The notes under the pieces: model-generated
What the model was told of the DNA's origin: nothing
The model's input: only the letters and a program-made list of their open reading frames with translations
Database searches by the model: none
From: Gaoshiqia hydrogeniformans
GTDB lineage: Bacteria > Bacteroidota > Bacteroidia > Bacteroidales > Prolixibacteraceae
Length of the DNA: 64,000 nt
Direction: 5' to 3'
Assembly: GCF_049347105.1 (NCBI RefSeq)
Contig: NZ_CP186334.1
Coordinates: forward strand, 2,790,001-2,854,000
Shown here: one piece after another, positions 26,108-33,807 of the stretch
How the letters are laid out: the number at the start of each line of letters is the position of its first letter
Position numbering within the stretch: position 1 is the first letter of the stretch
Translations under genes and position numbers: made by a program

Positions 26108-26137
26108 AGTAACATCAATTTTTAAAAAAGTAACATC
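26108..26137 (-). promoter_or_regulatory. Candidate operator: direct repeats of AGTAACATC, 21 bp apart
   Basis: Two exact 9-bp copies of AGTAACATC (plus strand 26108-26116 and 26129-26137) begin 21 bp apart, two helical turns, so both face the same side of DNA. The upstream copy is also part of a GTAA-6-TTAC dyad (26130-26143). They cover the predicted transcription start and the bases up to the nikR ATG, a good repressor position. The motif is not the E. coli NikR GTATGA-N16-TCATAC operator. Confidence 0.5.
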
Positions 26138-26142
26138 TTTTA

Positions 26143-26150
26143 CAAAAATA
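26143..26150 (-). promoter_or_regulatory. Putative -7 box (TATTTTTG) for the nikR-lar operon
   Basis: TATTTTTG on the minus strand fits TAnnTTTG, with the predicted start around 26136, inside the upstream AGTAACATC repeat. No clear -33 element is visible in the T-rich stretch before it. Confidence 0.5.
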
Positions 26151-26276
26151 GAAAAAAAAAGATATGAGCATCCTTCATTCATCTTTTATTGGCTTTTGGA
26201 GGAGAGATTATTTTGACCAGAACGACGGACGTTCCAAAGTTTGCAGTTTCGCGAAAGCGCATCAATGAAAAATGAT

Positions 26277-26284
26277 TACTTTTG
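26277..26284 (+). promoter_or_regulatory. Putative -7 box (TACTTTTG) for yhhQ-queC-queF
   Basis: TACTTTTG on the plus strand matches TAnnTTTG. Transcription would begin near 26290, about nine bases before the riboswitch aptamer, so nearly the whole leader is riboswitch. Confidence 0.5.
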
Positions 26285-26298
26285 CGGCATCATGAATC

Positions 26299-26329
26299 AC
26301 GTGTGCTTGGTAACCACGTAAAAAACAAG
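26299..26329 (+). promoter_or_regulatory. preQ1-I riboswitch aptamer at the yhhQ start codon
   Basis: P1 pairs ACGTG (26299-26303) with CACGT (26315-26319). The loop TGCTTGGTAAC contains CTTG (26306-26309), which pairs with CAAG (26326-26329) after an A6 linker, giving the H-type pseudoknot of the preQ1-I class. The loop ends in GTAAC, placing a C where the ligand-recognising C15 of the Thermoanaerobacter tengcongensis aptamer sits; that aptamer has the same GUAAC and CAAG elements. The pseudoknot closes four bases before the yhhQ ATG, so control is most likely translational. The genes downstream make and import preQ1 precursors. Confidence 0.85.
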
Positions 26330-26333
26330 TAAA

Positions 26334-27014
26334 ATGAAAAATCAAGTTTCGGTATTATTCCTGTTAACGGGAGTGTTGTTCGCGGCTTCCCTGCTAATCG
26401 CAAACATTTTAGCATCCAAAATTATCCTGATCGGACCATGGTCGGCGCCGGCGGGGGTGTTGATCTTCCCGGTCGCCTACATCATTAACGATGTAATTGC
26501 CGAGGTATGGGGCTACGCCAAAGCGCGCCTGATTATCTGGGCTGGTTTTGGGGTGAATCTGCTGGCTGCATTATTCTTTATGCTGGCTATTTCGATGCCG
26601 GCTGCTCCTTTTTATGAAGGACAGGAAGCTTTTCAGCAAATTGTGGGAAGCTCGGTACGGATTGTTTTTGCCAGCCTGATGGCTTACCTGATCGGCTCCT
26701 TCCTCAACGCCTACGTGATGAGCAAGTTTAAACTGCTCACCAAAGGCAAAGGTTTTTCGTTGCGCGCCATCATTTCGACCCTGGCCGGCGAAGGCGCCGA
26801 CTCGATGATCTTCATTATCATTGCGTTTACCGGTATTTTTCCGCTTCCGGTTATCCTGACGATGATTGTAACGCAGGCTTTACTGAAAACAGCTTACGAA
26901 ATTCTCATTCTGCCATTCACCGTTTTGGTGGTGAAAAAAGTAAAGGAAATGGAGGGTGTTGATACGTTTGATGAGGATATTTCGTACAACCCGTTTCGTT
27001 TAAAACAAATTTAA
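26334..27014 (+). CDS. yhhQ: Queuosine precursor transporter (YhhQ/QPTR family)
   Basis: Inner-membrane importer of preQ0/preQ1 (226 aa, about six helices). Family hallmarks include ANILASKI near the N-terminus, FPVAYIINDVIAEVWGYAKAR, and the cytoplasmic GEGADSMIFIIIAF with acidic residues in the membrane. It sits directly behind a preQ1-I riboswitch and its TAA overlaps the queC ATG by one base (TAATG). Import and synthesis genes for the same molecule are thus in one coupled unit. Confidence 0.94.
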   Translation: MKNQVSVLFLLTGVLFAASLLIANILASKIILIGPWSAPAGVLIFPVAYIINDVIAEVWGYAKARLIIWAGFGVNLLAALFFMLAISMPAAPFYEGQEAFQQIVGSSVRIVFASLMAYLIGSFLNAYVMSKFKLLTKGKGFSLRAIISTLAGEGADSMIFIIIAFTGIFPLPVILTMIVTQALLKTAYEILILPFTVLVVKKVKEMEGVDTFDEDISYNPFRLKQI

Positions 27015-27679
27015 TGAACAAGGCATTGGTGGTTTTTTCGGGCGGGCAGGATTCGACAACCTGCCTGTTTTGGGCTAAACAGCTATTTGATGAGCTTGAG
27101 GCCATTTCGTTTGATTACGGGCAAAAACACCGGAGCGAATTGCAGGTTGCCGAGGCAATTGCCCGAAAAGCCGGAGTGCCGTTTCATGTGTATAAGCTCG
27201 ATTTATTGGGGCAGATCACCAGCAACGCGCTTACCAATCCCGATATCAAGGTCGATGAAGACAAACCTGCCAACAATCCGCCCAACACGCTGGTTGAAGG
27301 ACGGAACATGCTTTTTCTGACCTATGCAGCCGTATATGCCAAGTCGCGGGGCATTCATCATTTGGTGACCGGGGTCGGGCAGGCCGATTACAGCGGCTAT
27401 CCCGATTGCCGCGACGAGTTTGTCCGCTCGCTTAACCAAACACTAAACTTGTCGATGGATTACGCGTATGAGATTCATACGCCGCTGATGTGGAAGAATA
27501 AGGAGCAGATTTGGCAGATGGCCGACGAGTTGGGCGTTTTTGAGTTGGTGCGCAACGAAACGCTCACCTGTTATAATGGGCTTACTGGCGACGGTTGCGG
27601 GCATTGCCCCGCCTGCAAATTGCGGCGAAACGGCCTGGATAATTATTTGAAAAAGCGAGAAACCGGGAATGGGGGTTAG
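27014..27679 (+). CDS. queC: 7-cyano-7-deazaguanine (preQ0) synthase QueC
   Basis: ATP-dependent amidation and dehydration of 7-carboxy-7-deazaguanine to preQ0 (221 aa). The PP-loop is VVFSGGQDSTTCL. FDYGQKHRSEL is the conserved second motif, and LVTGVGQADYSGYPDCR is diagnostic. The zinc site near the C-terminus is LTCYNG with GCGHCPACKLR. Coupled to yhhQ upstream; queF follows 76 bp downstream. Confidence 0.97.
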   Translation: MNKALVVFSGGQDSTTCLFWAKQLFDELEAISFDYGQKHRSELQVAEAIARKAGVPFHVYKLDLLGQITSNALTNPDIKVDEDKPANNPPNTLVEGRNMLFLTYAAVYAKSRGIHHLVTGVGQADYSGYPDCRDEFVRSLNQTLNLSMDYAYEIHTPLMWKNKEQIWQMADELGVFELVRNETLTCYNGLTGDGCGHCPACKLRRNGLDNYLKKRETGNGG

Positions 27680-27709
27680 TTAAACGGTCATTGGTTATTG
27701 GTCATTGAA

Positions 27710-27750
27710 CCCTGGAACTTGAAATTTGAAACTTGAAACCTGGAATTTAA
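27710..27750. repeat. Degenerate TTGAAAC/TGGAA repeat between queC and queF
   Basis: This gap consists of alternating TGGAAC, TTGAAA and TTTGAAAC units of about 7 bp. A related stretch on the opposite strand lies between ung and rmuC (49609-49641). Read as protein both give the string ETWNL, which can create false N-terminal extensions. Origin unknown. Confidence 0.5.
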
Positions 27751-27755
27751 CGGAT

Positions 27756-28226
27756 ATGGACAACTTGAAACAACTTGGAAACGAAACCAATTATTTGTTC
27801 GACTACTCGCCGGATCTGCTTGAGACCTTCGACAATAAACATCCGGAAAATGATTTTTGGGTGAAATTTAATGCGCCCGAATTTACCAGCCTGTGCCCCA
27901 TCACCGGGCAACCCGATTTTGCCACCATTTACATCAGCTACATGCCCGGGGCAAAAATGGTTGAAAGCAAATCGCTCAAGCTGTATTTGTTTAGCTTTCG
28001 CAACCACGGCGCATTTCACGAAGATTGCATCAACATCATGATGAAAGACCTGGTCAAACTGATGGATCCCAAATACATCGAGGTTTGGGGGAAATTTCTG
28101 CCGCGCGGCGGTCTCAGCATCGATCCGTATTCGAACTACGGGCGGCCCGGCACCAAATACGAAGAACTGGCCTGGTATCGCCTGCAAAACCATGATCTGA
28201 ACCCGGAAAAAATAGATAACCGGTAA
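27756..28226 (+). CDS. queF: NADPH-dependent preQ0 reductase QueF (single-domain type)
   Basis: Reduces the nitrile of preQ0 to the amine of preQ1 (156 aa). The thioimide-forming Cys lies in TSLCPITGQPDFAT and the QueF signature ESKSLKLYLFSFR follows, then HEDC. The short length is the unimodular form as in Bacillus. The ATG at 27756 (MDNLKQLGN) is used because the frame upstream is made of the intergenic repeat. Its product preQ1 is the ligand of the riboswitch at the head of the unit. Confidence 0.95.
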   Translation: MDNLKQLGNETNYLFDYSPDLLETFDNKHPENDFWVKFNAPEFTSLCPITGQPDFATIYISYMPGAKMVESKSLKLYLFSFRNHGAFHEDCINIMMKDLVKLMDPKYIEVWGKFLPRGGLSIDPYSNYGRPGTKYEELAWYRLQNHDLNPEKIDNR

Positions 28227-28311
28227 CCCGCTGTATGATTATTTCCTGTTCTGATAACTGCGGATAGAATAAAAAAACAGCATTTGTTTAAAAATAATTA
28301 CGTAAAGTTTA

Positions 28312-29232
28312 GAGACTGTTTTGAAATCATTGTCAAAATTTGTTAAGCATCAATCTTATCATTGATAATTGGACAAAGGCTGCACTTGTTTCGGTCAACC
28401 TTTCATAGTCTTTCGAGGTCCGTCGTTGAAATGAAATCCAGGCAAATGTTCTTTCAACAATCCATCTTTTAGGCAGGATTTTGAATTTGTGGGCTTCATT
28501 TCTTTTGACAATTTCGAGGGCCCAACCAAATTTTATCCTGGCTGTCTCTATTAATTCCCCCCGATAACCGCCATCGGCAAATATTTTTACGATCCCTTTT
28601 ATGTATTTATTTTTAAGGATTTTAAATACAAGTTCTGCGGCCTTGCTGTCATGTGGCGTTGCTGAATGGACTACAATGGCCAGTAGTAAGCCAAGGGTAT
28701 CAACAACAATGTGCCTTTTTCTGCCCTTAATCTTTTTGCCGCCATCATACCCAATCTCGTCTTGACAAACATTGACTGTTTTAACGGATTGACTGTCAAT
28801 TATGCCAACAGATGGAACAGGGTTTCTGCCTTTTTGCACCCTGACCTTTTCGACAAGATAATCATGCAATTCCTCCAAAAGCCCGTTTAACTTCCACTGT
28901 CTGAAGTAATAATAAACTGTCTGCCATGGCGCAAAGTCGTTGGGGAGCATCCGCCATTGGCAACCGGATTTGGTTATGTACAAAATTGCATTCACAATTG
29001 ATCGTAAACTATGTTTTCTTTTTCGCTCTTGTTCAAACAAATCTTTTATAACTTGCCACTGGTTATCGGTTAAATCACTTGGGTAAATTTTCATCGTACA
29101 CTAATTTGTCGTTATTTTAGTGCAAAGAAAATCTAACCTGATATAGTTAGCTGATAACCAATTTTTTAATTATAAACACCTTGGTGTTAATTGCGCTATA
29201 ATATTTTTTAAATTTAAAATCAAAACAGTCTC
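28312..29232 (-). mobile_element. IS5-family insertion sequence with intact ends
   Basis: Perfect 13-bp terminal inverted repeats GAGACTGTTTTGA (28312-28324) and its complement (29220-29232) bound a 921-bp element. Directly outside both ends stands TTA (28309-28311 and 29233-29235), a 3-bp target duplication of the TNA type known from IS5-family members. One transposase gene fills it. The intact ends and frame suggest recent insertion. It lies downstream of queF and interrupts no recognised gene. Confidence 0.93.
28333..29094 (-). CDS. IS5-family DDE transposase
   Basis: Single-frame transposase (253 aa). The N-terminal DUF4096-type domain reads SDLTDNQWQVIKDLFE, with SGCQWRMLPNDFAPW. The DDE residues sit in GIIDSQSVKT, IFADGGYRGE and KRWIVERTFAWI. 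No frameshift or internal stop is seen, so it is probably active. The base composition is more AT-rich than the neighbouring que and lar genes. Confidence 0.95.
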   Translation of the reverse strand: MKIYPSDLTDNQWQVIKDLFEQERKRKHSLRSIVNAILYITKSGCQWRMLPNDFAPWQTVYYYFRQWKLNGLLEELHDYLVEKVRVQKGRNPVPSVGIIDSQSVKTVNVCQDEIGYDGGKKIKGRKRHIVVDTLGLLLAIVVHSATPHDSKAAELVFKILKNKYIKGIVKIFADGGYRGELIETARIKFGWALEIVKRNEAHKFKILPKRWIVERTFAWISFQRRTSKDYERLTETSAAFVQLSMIRLMLNKF

Positions 29233-29376
29233 TTAGTAATTTGGACGAACCAAACAGGAGAAATCCGGTTAGGCAGCTGATTGGAAGAAGATACGACGAC
29301 AAAATTCAGCAATAATAATACAACAGGAGATGACACAGGACGCCTATCCTAAAATTGTTTTGAGAGCATATAATCA

Positions 29377-30381
29377 ATGGCAGGGTTGAATAAACATATT
29401 GACGCTTTTTATTCAAAGATTTTAGAATTGTTAAAAACCGCTCGTAAAACGGTCCTTCAATCGGTTAACACGACGATGGTTGAAACCTACTTTGAGGTTG
29501 GTCGGCTAATTGTTGAGGAAGAGCAACATGGCGAAGAAAAAGCAAAATATGGCCAAAATTTAATTAATGATTTGTCAAAAAAGCTGTCGGATGAATTTGG
29601 GAAAGGATTCTCGTCAACCAATCTAAAGCAAATGAGAAGTTTCTATCTGACTTATTCAAAAGGTCAGATAGTGTCTGACGATTTCAAATTGAGTTGGTCG
29701 CATTATCTAAAGCTCATGCGGATTGATGATGAAAGTGAGCGCAAATTTTATGAAATAGAATCCATTAAAAATAATTGGAGTGTTAATGAATTACAACGAC
29801 AATACGACAGTGCACTCTATACAAGGTTAGCGTTGAGCAGAAATAAGAATGAAGCTTTAAAATTAGCACAAGAAGGATTGATAATTGAATATCCGAAAGA
29901 CGCAATCAAGGACCCATATATACTTGATTTTATCGGGCTTCCCGAAAAGTCGGCCTATTCAGAGAGTGATTTGGAGCAAAAACTAATTGATAAACTTGAG
30001 CATTTTTTATTGGAGCTTGGTACTGGTTTTACATTTGTTGCCCGGCAAAAGAGACTTTCCTTTGATGACAAACATTTTCGGATAGATTTAGTTTTCTATA
30101 ACCGGATTTTAAAATGCTTTGTACTTATTGATCTGAAAATAGGTGAATTAAGACATCAGGATATTGGTCAAATGCAGATGTATGTGAATTACTATGACAG
30201 AGAAATTCGGTTAAATGATGAAAACAAAACGATCGGTCTGATCTTATGTCAGAACAAAAGTGAATCGGTGGTACAATATACGTTGCCGGAGAATAATGAA
30301 CAGATATTTGCAAGTAAATACCAAACCGTATTGCCTAGTAAAGAGAAACTAAAAGAACTGATTGAGAATAAAGAATATTAA
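29377..30381 (+). CDS. PDDEXK nuclease-family protein (DUF1016/YhcG type)
   Basis: 334 aa. The N-terminal helical DUF1016 region shows VVETYFEVG-like and GKGFSSTNLKQMRSFY motifs. The C-terminal PD-(D/E)XK domain has FRIDLVFYNRILKCFVLIDLKIG, giving the D...D-x-K core, then DIGQMQMYVNYYD. Such proteins occur near type I restriction loci or alone; their role is not settled. No hsd genes are nearby. The gene is visibly AT-richer than its surroundings and lies 145 bp beyond the insertion sequence, suggesting transfer. A 19-codon frame with an AGGAG site (29330-29389) overlaps its start and may couple translation. Confidence 0.88.
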   Translation: MAGLNKHIDAFYSKILELLKTARKTVLQSVNTTMVETYFEVGRLIVEEEQHGEEKAKYGQNLINDLSKKLSDEFGKGFSSTNLKQMRSFYLTYSKGQIVSDDFKLSWSHYLKLMRIDDESERKFYEIESIKNNWSVNELQRQYDSALYTRLALSRNKNEALKLAQEGLIIEYPKDAIKDPYILDFIGLPEKSAYSESDLEQKLIDKLEHFLLELGTGFTFVARQKRLSFDDKHFRIDLVFYNRILKCFVLIDLKIGELRHQDIGQMQMYVNYYDREIRLNDENKTIGLILCQNKSESVVQYTLPENNEQIFASKYQTVLPSKEKLKELIENKEY

Positions 30382-30501
30382 ACGCGACAAAGCAGCACAG
30401 ATGAGATAGCGCAGGCCGCTTCCGTTGAGCTTGCAGGGAATGGGGTTTCAACAATGGAGATCGCCTCCTAATCCGAACAAAATATGACTTTGGGGCACCT
30501 A

Positions 30502-31086
30502 ATGATGAAAAAGACATTACTCAATATCCTCTTTTTTCTTTTGGCTTTAAATTCAGTCGGACAAAACGATTTTTACGAACGATTGGCTGATTCGGTACTG
30601 GTTTTGACGAAACAAAAAGTTCAATACGACCCGGTATACACCCGGATTGACTATCCAAACGGAGACGTTCCTGCCGGCAAAGGTGTTTGTACTGACGTGG
30701 TGATCAGGGCTTATCGGAAATTTGGAATTGACTTGCAAAAAGAAGTGCATGAAGACATGAGCTTAAATTTCGACAAGTACCCGAATAATTGGGGACTGAC
30801 TCGTCCTGACAAAAACATTGACCACCGGCGGGTTCCCAATCTCATGACATTTTTCACGAGGAAAGGCATCGTAATGACGATCAGTAATCAGCCCAATGAC
30901 TATCAACCCGGGGATATCGTTTGCTGGAACCTGGGAGGCGGAACAACGCACATTGGACTGTTGTCCAGGAAAAAATCGACTGACGGACAACGATATTTAA
31001 TTGTCCACAACATCGGGGGCGGGCAGGTGATTGAAGACTGTTTGTTTCGCTTCAAAATAATCGGACATTACCGCTATGAAAAGTGA
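30502..31086 (+). CDS. DUF1287 family exported protein
   Basis: About 194 aa after the ATG pair at 30502/30505. A signal peptide (MMKKTLLNILFFLLALNSVGQ) is followed by the DUF1287 body: KGVCTDVVIRAYRKFGIDLQ, then NIDHRRVPNLMTFF, PGDIVCWNLGGG and THIGLLS, and VHNIGGG. The Cys and His in these blocks resemble NlpC/P60-like peptidases, but activity is unproven. E. coli YijF is a relative. An upstream ATG at 30484 is less likely, as it would precede the signal peptide. It is followed 34 bp later by the DUF4349 gene. Confidence 0.85.
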   Translation: MMKKTLLNILFFLLALNSVGQNDFYERLADSVLVLTKQKVQYDPVYTRIDYPNGDVPAGKGVCTDVVIRAYRKFGIDLQKEVHEDMSLNFDKYPNNWGLTRPDKNIDHRRVPNLMTFFTRKGIVMTISNQPNDYQPGDIVCWNLGGGTTHIGLLSRKKSTDGQRYLIVHNIGGGQVIEDCLFRFKIIGHYRYEK

Positions 31087-31120
31087 TAGCAACAGATAAA
31101 AATAATTAAACCCAAAACAA

Positions 31121-31960
31121 ATGAAACAGATTCTCAACCTCATGGTGTTTGCATTCATGGTTTTCTCGTGTGCTGAAACCGGTAGTGACCGGATGAACTA
31201 CGACCTGGCCGGCGTTGAAAAAGAAATTGTTCCGCAAACCAACCAGTCGCGGGAGGCAACAACGATTGACGAACTTGAACAGACTGAAGTTGATAAGAAA
31301 AAGATCATCAAAGACGGTCGCCTGGGCTTGAGGGTAAATGAACTTGAAAGGTCGAAATCGCGAATCGACAGCCTGGTGAAAATGCACGGTGGCTATTATG
31401 CCAACGAAAGTTTTAATAATACCGACTACGAATCGTCGTACAACTTAAACGTCAGGATTCCCTGCAGCCAGTTCGAAAATTTTATTTTGCAGGTAGAGGC
31501 GGGCAGTGGAGAAATCCTGTATAAAGAAATTGATGCCCGCGACGTCACCGATCAATTTATCGATTTGGAAACGCGGCTGGCAAATAAACGGAATTATTTG
31601 GCCCGCTATCAGGACCTTTTGAAGCAGGCCAAGACCGTGAAAGAAATTCTGGAGATTGAGGAAAAAATCCGGGGTCTGGAAGAAGAAATTGAAAGCGCCA
31701 CCGGCCGGTTAACCTACCTGGCCGATTTGGTTCATTACAGTACCCTTAATTTATGGATATCGAAACAGAAAGATTTTAAGTATAATCCGGCCAAACGGGG
31801 CAAATTTACCGAACGCTTAAAGCAATCTCTTTCACGGGGTTGGTTCGGATTTGTTGATTTTGTTCTCTTTATGATCAAAATCTGGCCATTTTGGTTAATC
31901 GTATCCCTGATCCTGTATTTGTTGAAAAAGTATAAAAAGAAGCGGAAAAGCCGGAACTAA
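31121..31960 (+). CDS. DUF4349 domain lipoprotein
   Basis: 279 aa. The signal sequence ends in a lipobox (VFSC, Cys about 17). The DUF4349 domain contains IIKDGRLGLRV near residue 66, IDLETRLANKRNYLARY, and a predicted coiled coil (about 150-195). A membrane helix near the C-terminus (WPFWLIVSLILYLL) is followed by a Lys/Arg-rich tail. Function is unknown. A lipid anchor plus a C-terminal helix could place it at the inner membrane. Confidence 0.83.
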   Translation: MKQILNLMVFAFMVFSCAETGSDRMNYDLAGVEKEIVPQTNQSREATTIDELEQTEVDKKKIIKDGRLGLRVNELERSKSRIDSLVKMHGGYYANESFNNTDYESSYNLNVRIPCSQFENFILQVEAGSGEILYKEIDARDVTDQFIDLETRLANKRNYLARYQDLLKQAKTVKEILEIEEKIRGLEEEIESATGRLTYLADLVHYSTLNLWISKQKDFKYNPAKRGKFTERLKQSLSRGWFGFVDFVLFMIKIWPFWLIVSLILYLLKKYKKKRKSRN

Positions 31961-31968
31961 ACCCGGAC

Positions 31969-32217
31969 TCACGGTCTCACCTCACAGGTGTTCGCGATCT
32001 TTAAAGTGAATACCGAAGGGTATTTTTGCATCAGCTGCTTCATGGCCTGGCGGAGCAGTTCTATAACCGGCTCATATTCGCCTGCAATCAGCGAACTCAT
32101 GGTGCCGGTTGTTACCGAGATTCCGGGCCGGTCTTTTAGGAGGTCCAGCAGCTCCCAAACGGCTTGTTCATATGCGTTGAGGAGCGGATAATAGCTTATT
32201 TCGACGGTAATGTGCAT
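31969..32217 (-). CDS. MTH1187/YqgV-type thiamine-binding-like protein
   Basis: Small protein (82 aa) of the UPF0045 ferredoxin-like fold: VEISYYPL, then LLKDRPGISVTTGTMSS and EYEPVIELLRQAM. Relatives have been proposed to bind thiamine or its precursors; the role here is unproven. Its ATG shares one base with the TGA of the methyltransferase gene upstream (TGATG), so it is the last gene of a five-gene minus-strand run starting at lipA. Confidence 0.78.
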   Translation of the reverse strand: MHITVEISYYPLLNAYEQAVWELLDLLKDRPGISVTTGTMSSLIAGEYEPVIELLRQAMKQLMQKYPSVFTLKIANTCEVRP

Positions 32218-32864
32218 CAGATTGTTTTTTTTACCACCGCGGCCATAAACACGCCCGGCGCGGTTTGTTTTTCTTCGGTTTGATCAAGGATTTGAAAATC
32301 GGCGGACAGGTGAACACATTCCGTAATTTCCGGATGGCCGATTTTCAGCAAATGACTGCGAAGTTGTTCCCGGCTCATAAAATCCCCATGCCGGAATACC
32401 GGGTCCTGCTCTTTGATTTTTCCTAAAGTTGAATCGGAGTTCAGACAACCGGCAATCAGCCAGCCGCCGGGTTTTAATACCCGTTTCATTTCGGCAAATG
32501 CATGGTTGATGTCACCGCAAAATTCCAGCGCCGTAATCACGGCCACTTGGTCGAATGTATGGTCGGCAAAGGGCAGTTGGCGAACGTCGGCAGTCATCCA
32601 CTGCACTTGGGAGATCGCCTTTTTCCGGGCAAAAGTCAGCATGGATTCGGCCACATCGGTTGCTGTGATGTGAAATCCCCGTTCGCTGAAAAATTCAGTC
32701 CAGTGGCCGGTGCCGCATCCAATTTCGAGCATTTTGCCCGGGCTTACCGGTTTCAGCAGGTTCAGGATTGCCTGTTTTTCCAGTTCGTCAACCAGGCGTC
32801 CTTGTTCCGACTGGTAATAGGTGTCGTACTCCCGGGCAATTTCTGTTTGGGCAAAGATGTTCAT
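32217..32864 (-). CDS. Class I SAM-dependent methyltransferase (ubiE-like fold)
   Basis: Cytoplasmic methyltransferase (215 aa). Motif I is MLEIGCGTGHWTEFF, with DVAESMLTFARKKA and MTADVRQLPFADHTFD as further binding elements and RVLKPGGWLIAG typical of Methyltransf_11. The substrate cannot be told. The ATG at 32864 (MNIFAQTEIA) is chosen; a longer frame overlaps the mutarotase gene. It starts 16 bp after that gene. Confidence 0.85.
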   Translation of the reverse strand: MNIFAQTEIAREYDTYYQSEQGRLVDELEKQAILNLLKPVSPGKMLEIGCGTGHWTEFFSERGFHITATDVAESMLTFARKKAISQVQWMTADVRQLPFADHTFDQVAVITALEFCGDINHAFAEMKRVLKPGGWLIAGCLNSDSTLGKIKEQDPVFRHGDFMSREQLRSHLLKIGHPEITECVHLSADFQILDQTEEKQTAPGVFMAAVVKKTI

Positions 32865-32880
32865 AAAAGCATTTTTCCGG

Positions 32881-33783
32881 CTATTCTTCAATTCCAAGAA
32901 TAGCAGATGTTTCGTGCGATTGACCGGGGGCCAGGCTAACGGGACTGTTGAAGGCATTAACTGCTTCCACGCAAACAAAAGTTTCATACGCATCGTTTGG
33001 CAGATCGGCAATGGAGGCGCAGGCTTCTTGTCCCGGATTCCAGACAGTTGTTACCTGGCTGCCCGTTTTTTCGACGAGGATGCGGCGGCGGAAAACGGGA
33101 TCGGCAATCACCACCGCTGCTTCGGTGTCGAGGTAGTGGCGTGTAAGCGCTTCGTTGATCTTCAAAACCGCCTCTTCCTGTACTTCGTTACCCGGATTGA
33201 GCTGATTGTAATAAGTGGTTCCCTGCAGGCCCTCGATACTGATGTTTTCGATACCCGACAGGAAGAAGTACGAATGCAGCGCGCTGCTGTATTCAAACGG
33301 ATTGGTAGAGGTGTTGGTCACTTTCAGGGTCACGGTTAACCTGGCGCCCACGGTAATGTCGAGTTCGGCCACGAAATCGAAAGGCCAGTAAAACCTGGTT
33401 TCTTCCGACGAGCTCAGCTGCAGCCGGACCCGTGTTTCGCCGGTGGGCATGGAAGCTGTTTCCAACACCTCCCAGTACATCAGCCGGGCAAAGCCGTGCT
33501 GTGGTTTTTGCGTGTCGGTTTTATGGGGGCCAAACCAGGGAAAGCAGACAGGAATGCCGCCTCGGATTGGTTTGCCAACTTCAAAAAAACTGTCGGGGCT
33601 CATCCACAGGATGTCCATCGTTTTGTGCGGACGAAAACGGGTCACATGGGCGCCGTACAAACAAATGTCGGCCTCGGCATATTTGTTGGAAACGGTTAGG
33701 TAAACCAGATCATTTTCCAGTTCGGCAAAGCCTACTTCGCCTTCAATGCTAAATTTTTCTTCCAGGGTTTCGAAATCAGTCAT
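32881..33783 (-). CDS. D-hexose-6-phosphate mutarotase / aldose-1-epimerase family (YeaD-like)
   Basis: Beta-sandwich epimerase (300 aa) predicted to interconvert anomers of hexose 6-phosphates. Family elements are YGAHVTRFRPH, IRGGIPVCFPWFGPH, HGFARLMYWEV, ALHSYFFLSGIE and WNPGQEACASIADLP; the catalytic His and Glu lie in the ALHSYF and final CVEAVN regions. It is located between lipB and a methyltransferase with short gaps. Confidence 0.88.
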   Translation of the reverse strand: MTDFETLEEKFSIEGEVGFAELENDLVYLTVSNKYAEADICLYGAHVTRFRPHKTMDILWMSPDSFFEVGKPIRGGIPVCFPWFGPHKTDTQKPQHGFARLMYWEVLETASMPTGETRVRLQLSSSEETRFYWPFDFVAELDITVGARLTVTLKVTNTSTNPFEYSSALHSYFFLSGIENISIEGLQGTTYYNQLNPGNEVQEEAVLKINEALTRHYLDTEAAVVIADPVFRRRILVEKTGSQVTTVWNPGQEACASIADLPNDAYETFVCVEAVNAFNSPVSLAPGQSHETSAILGIEE

Positions 33784-33807
33784 GTTGTCTATATTTAGTT
33801 GTCTTTT

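Noticed and set aside
29377..30381. DUF1016 gene as part of a restriction-modification or toxin-antitoxin system
   Set aside because: No hsdM, hsdS, hsdR or antitoxin-like gene is adjacent; kept as an orphan gene only.
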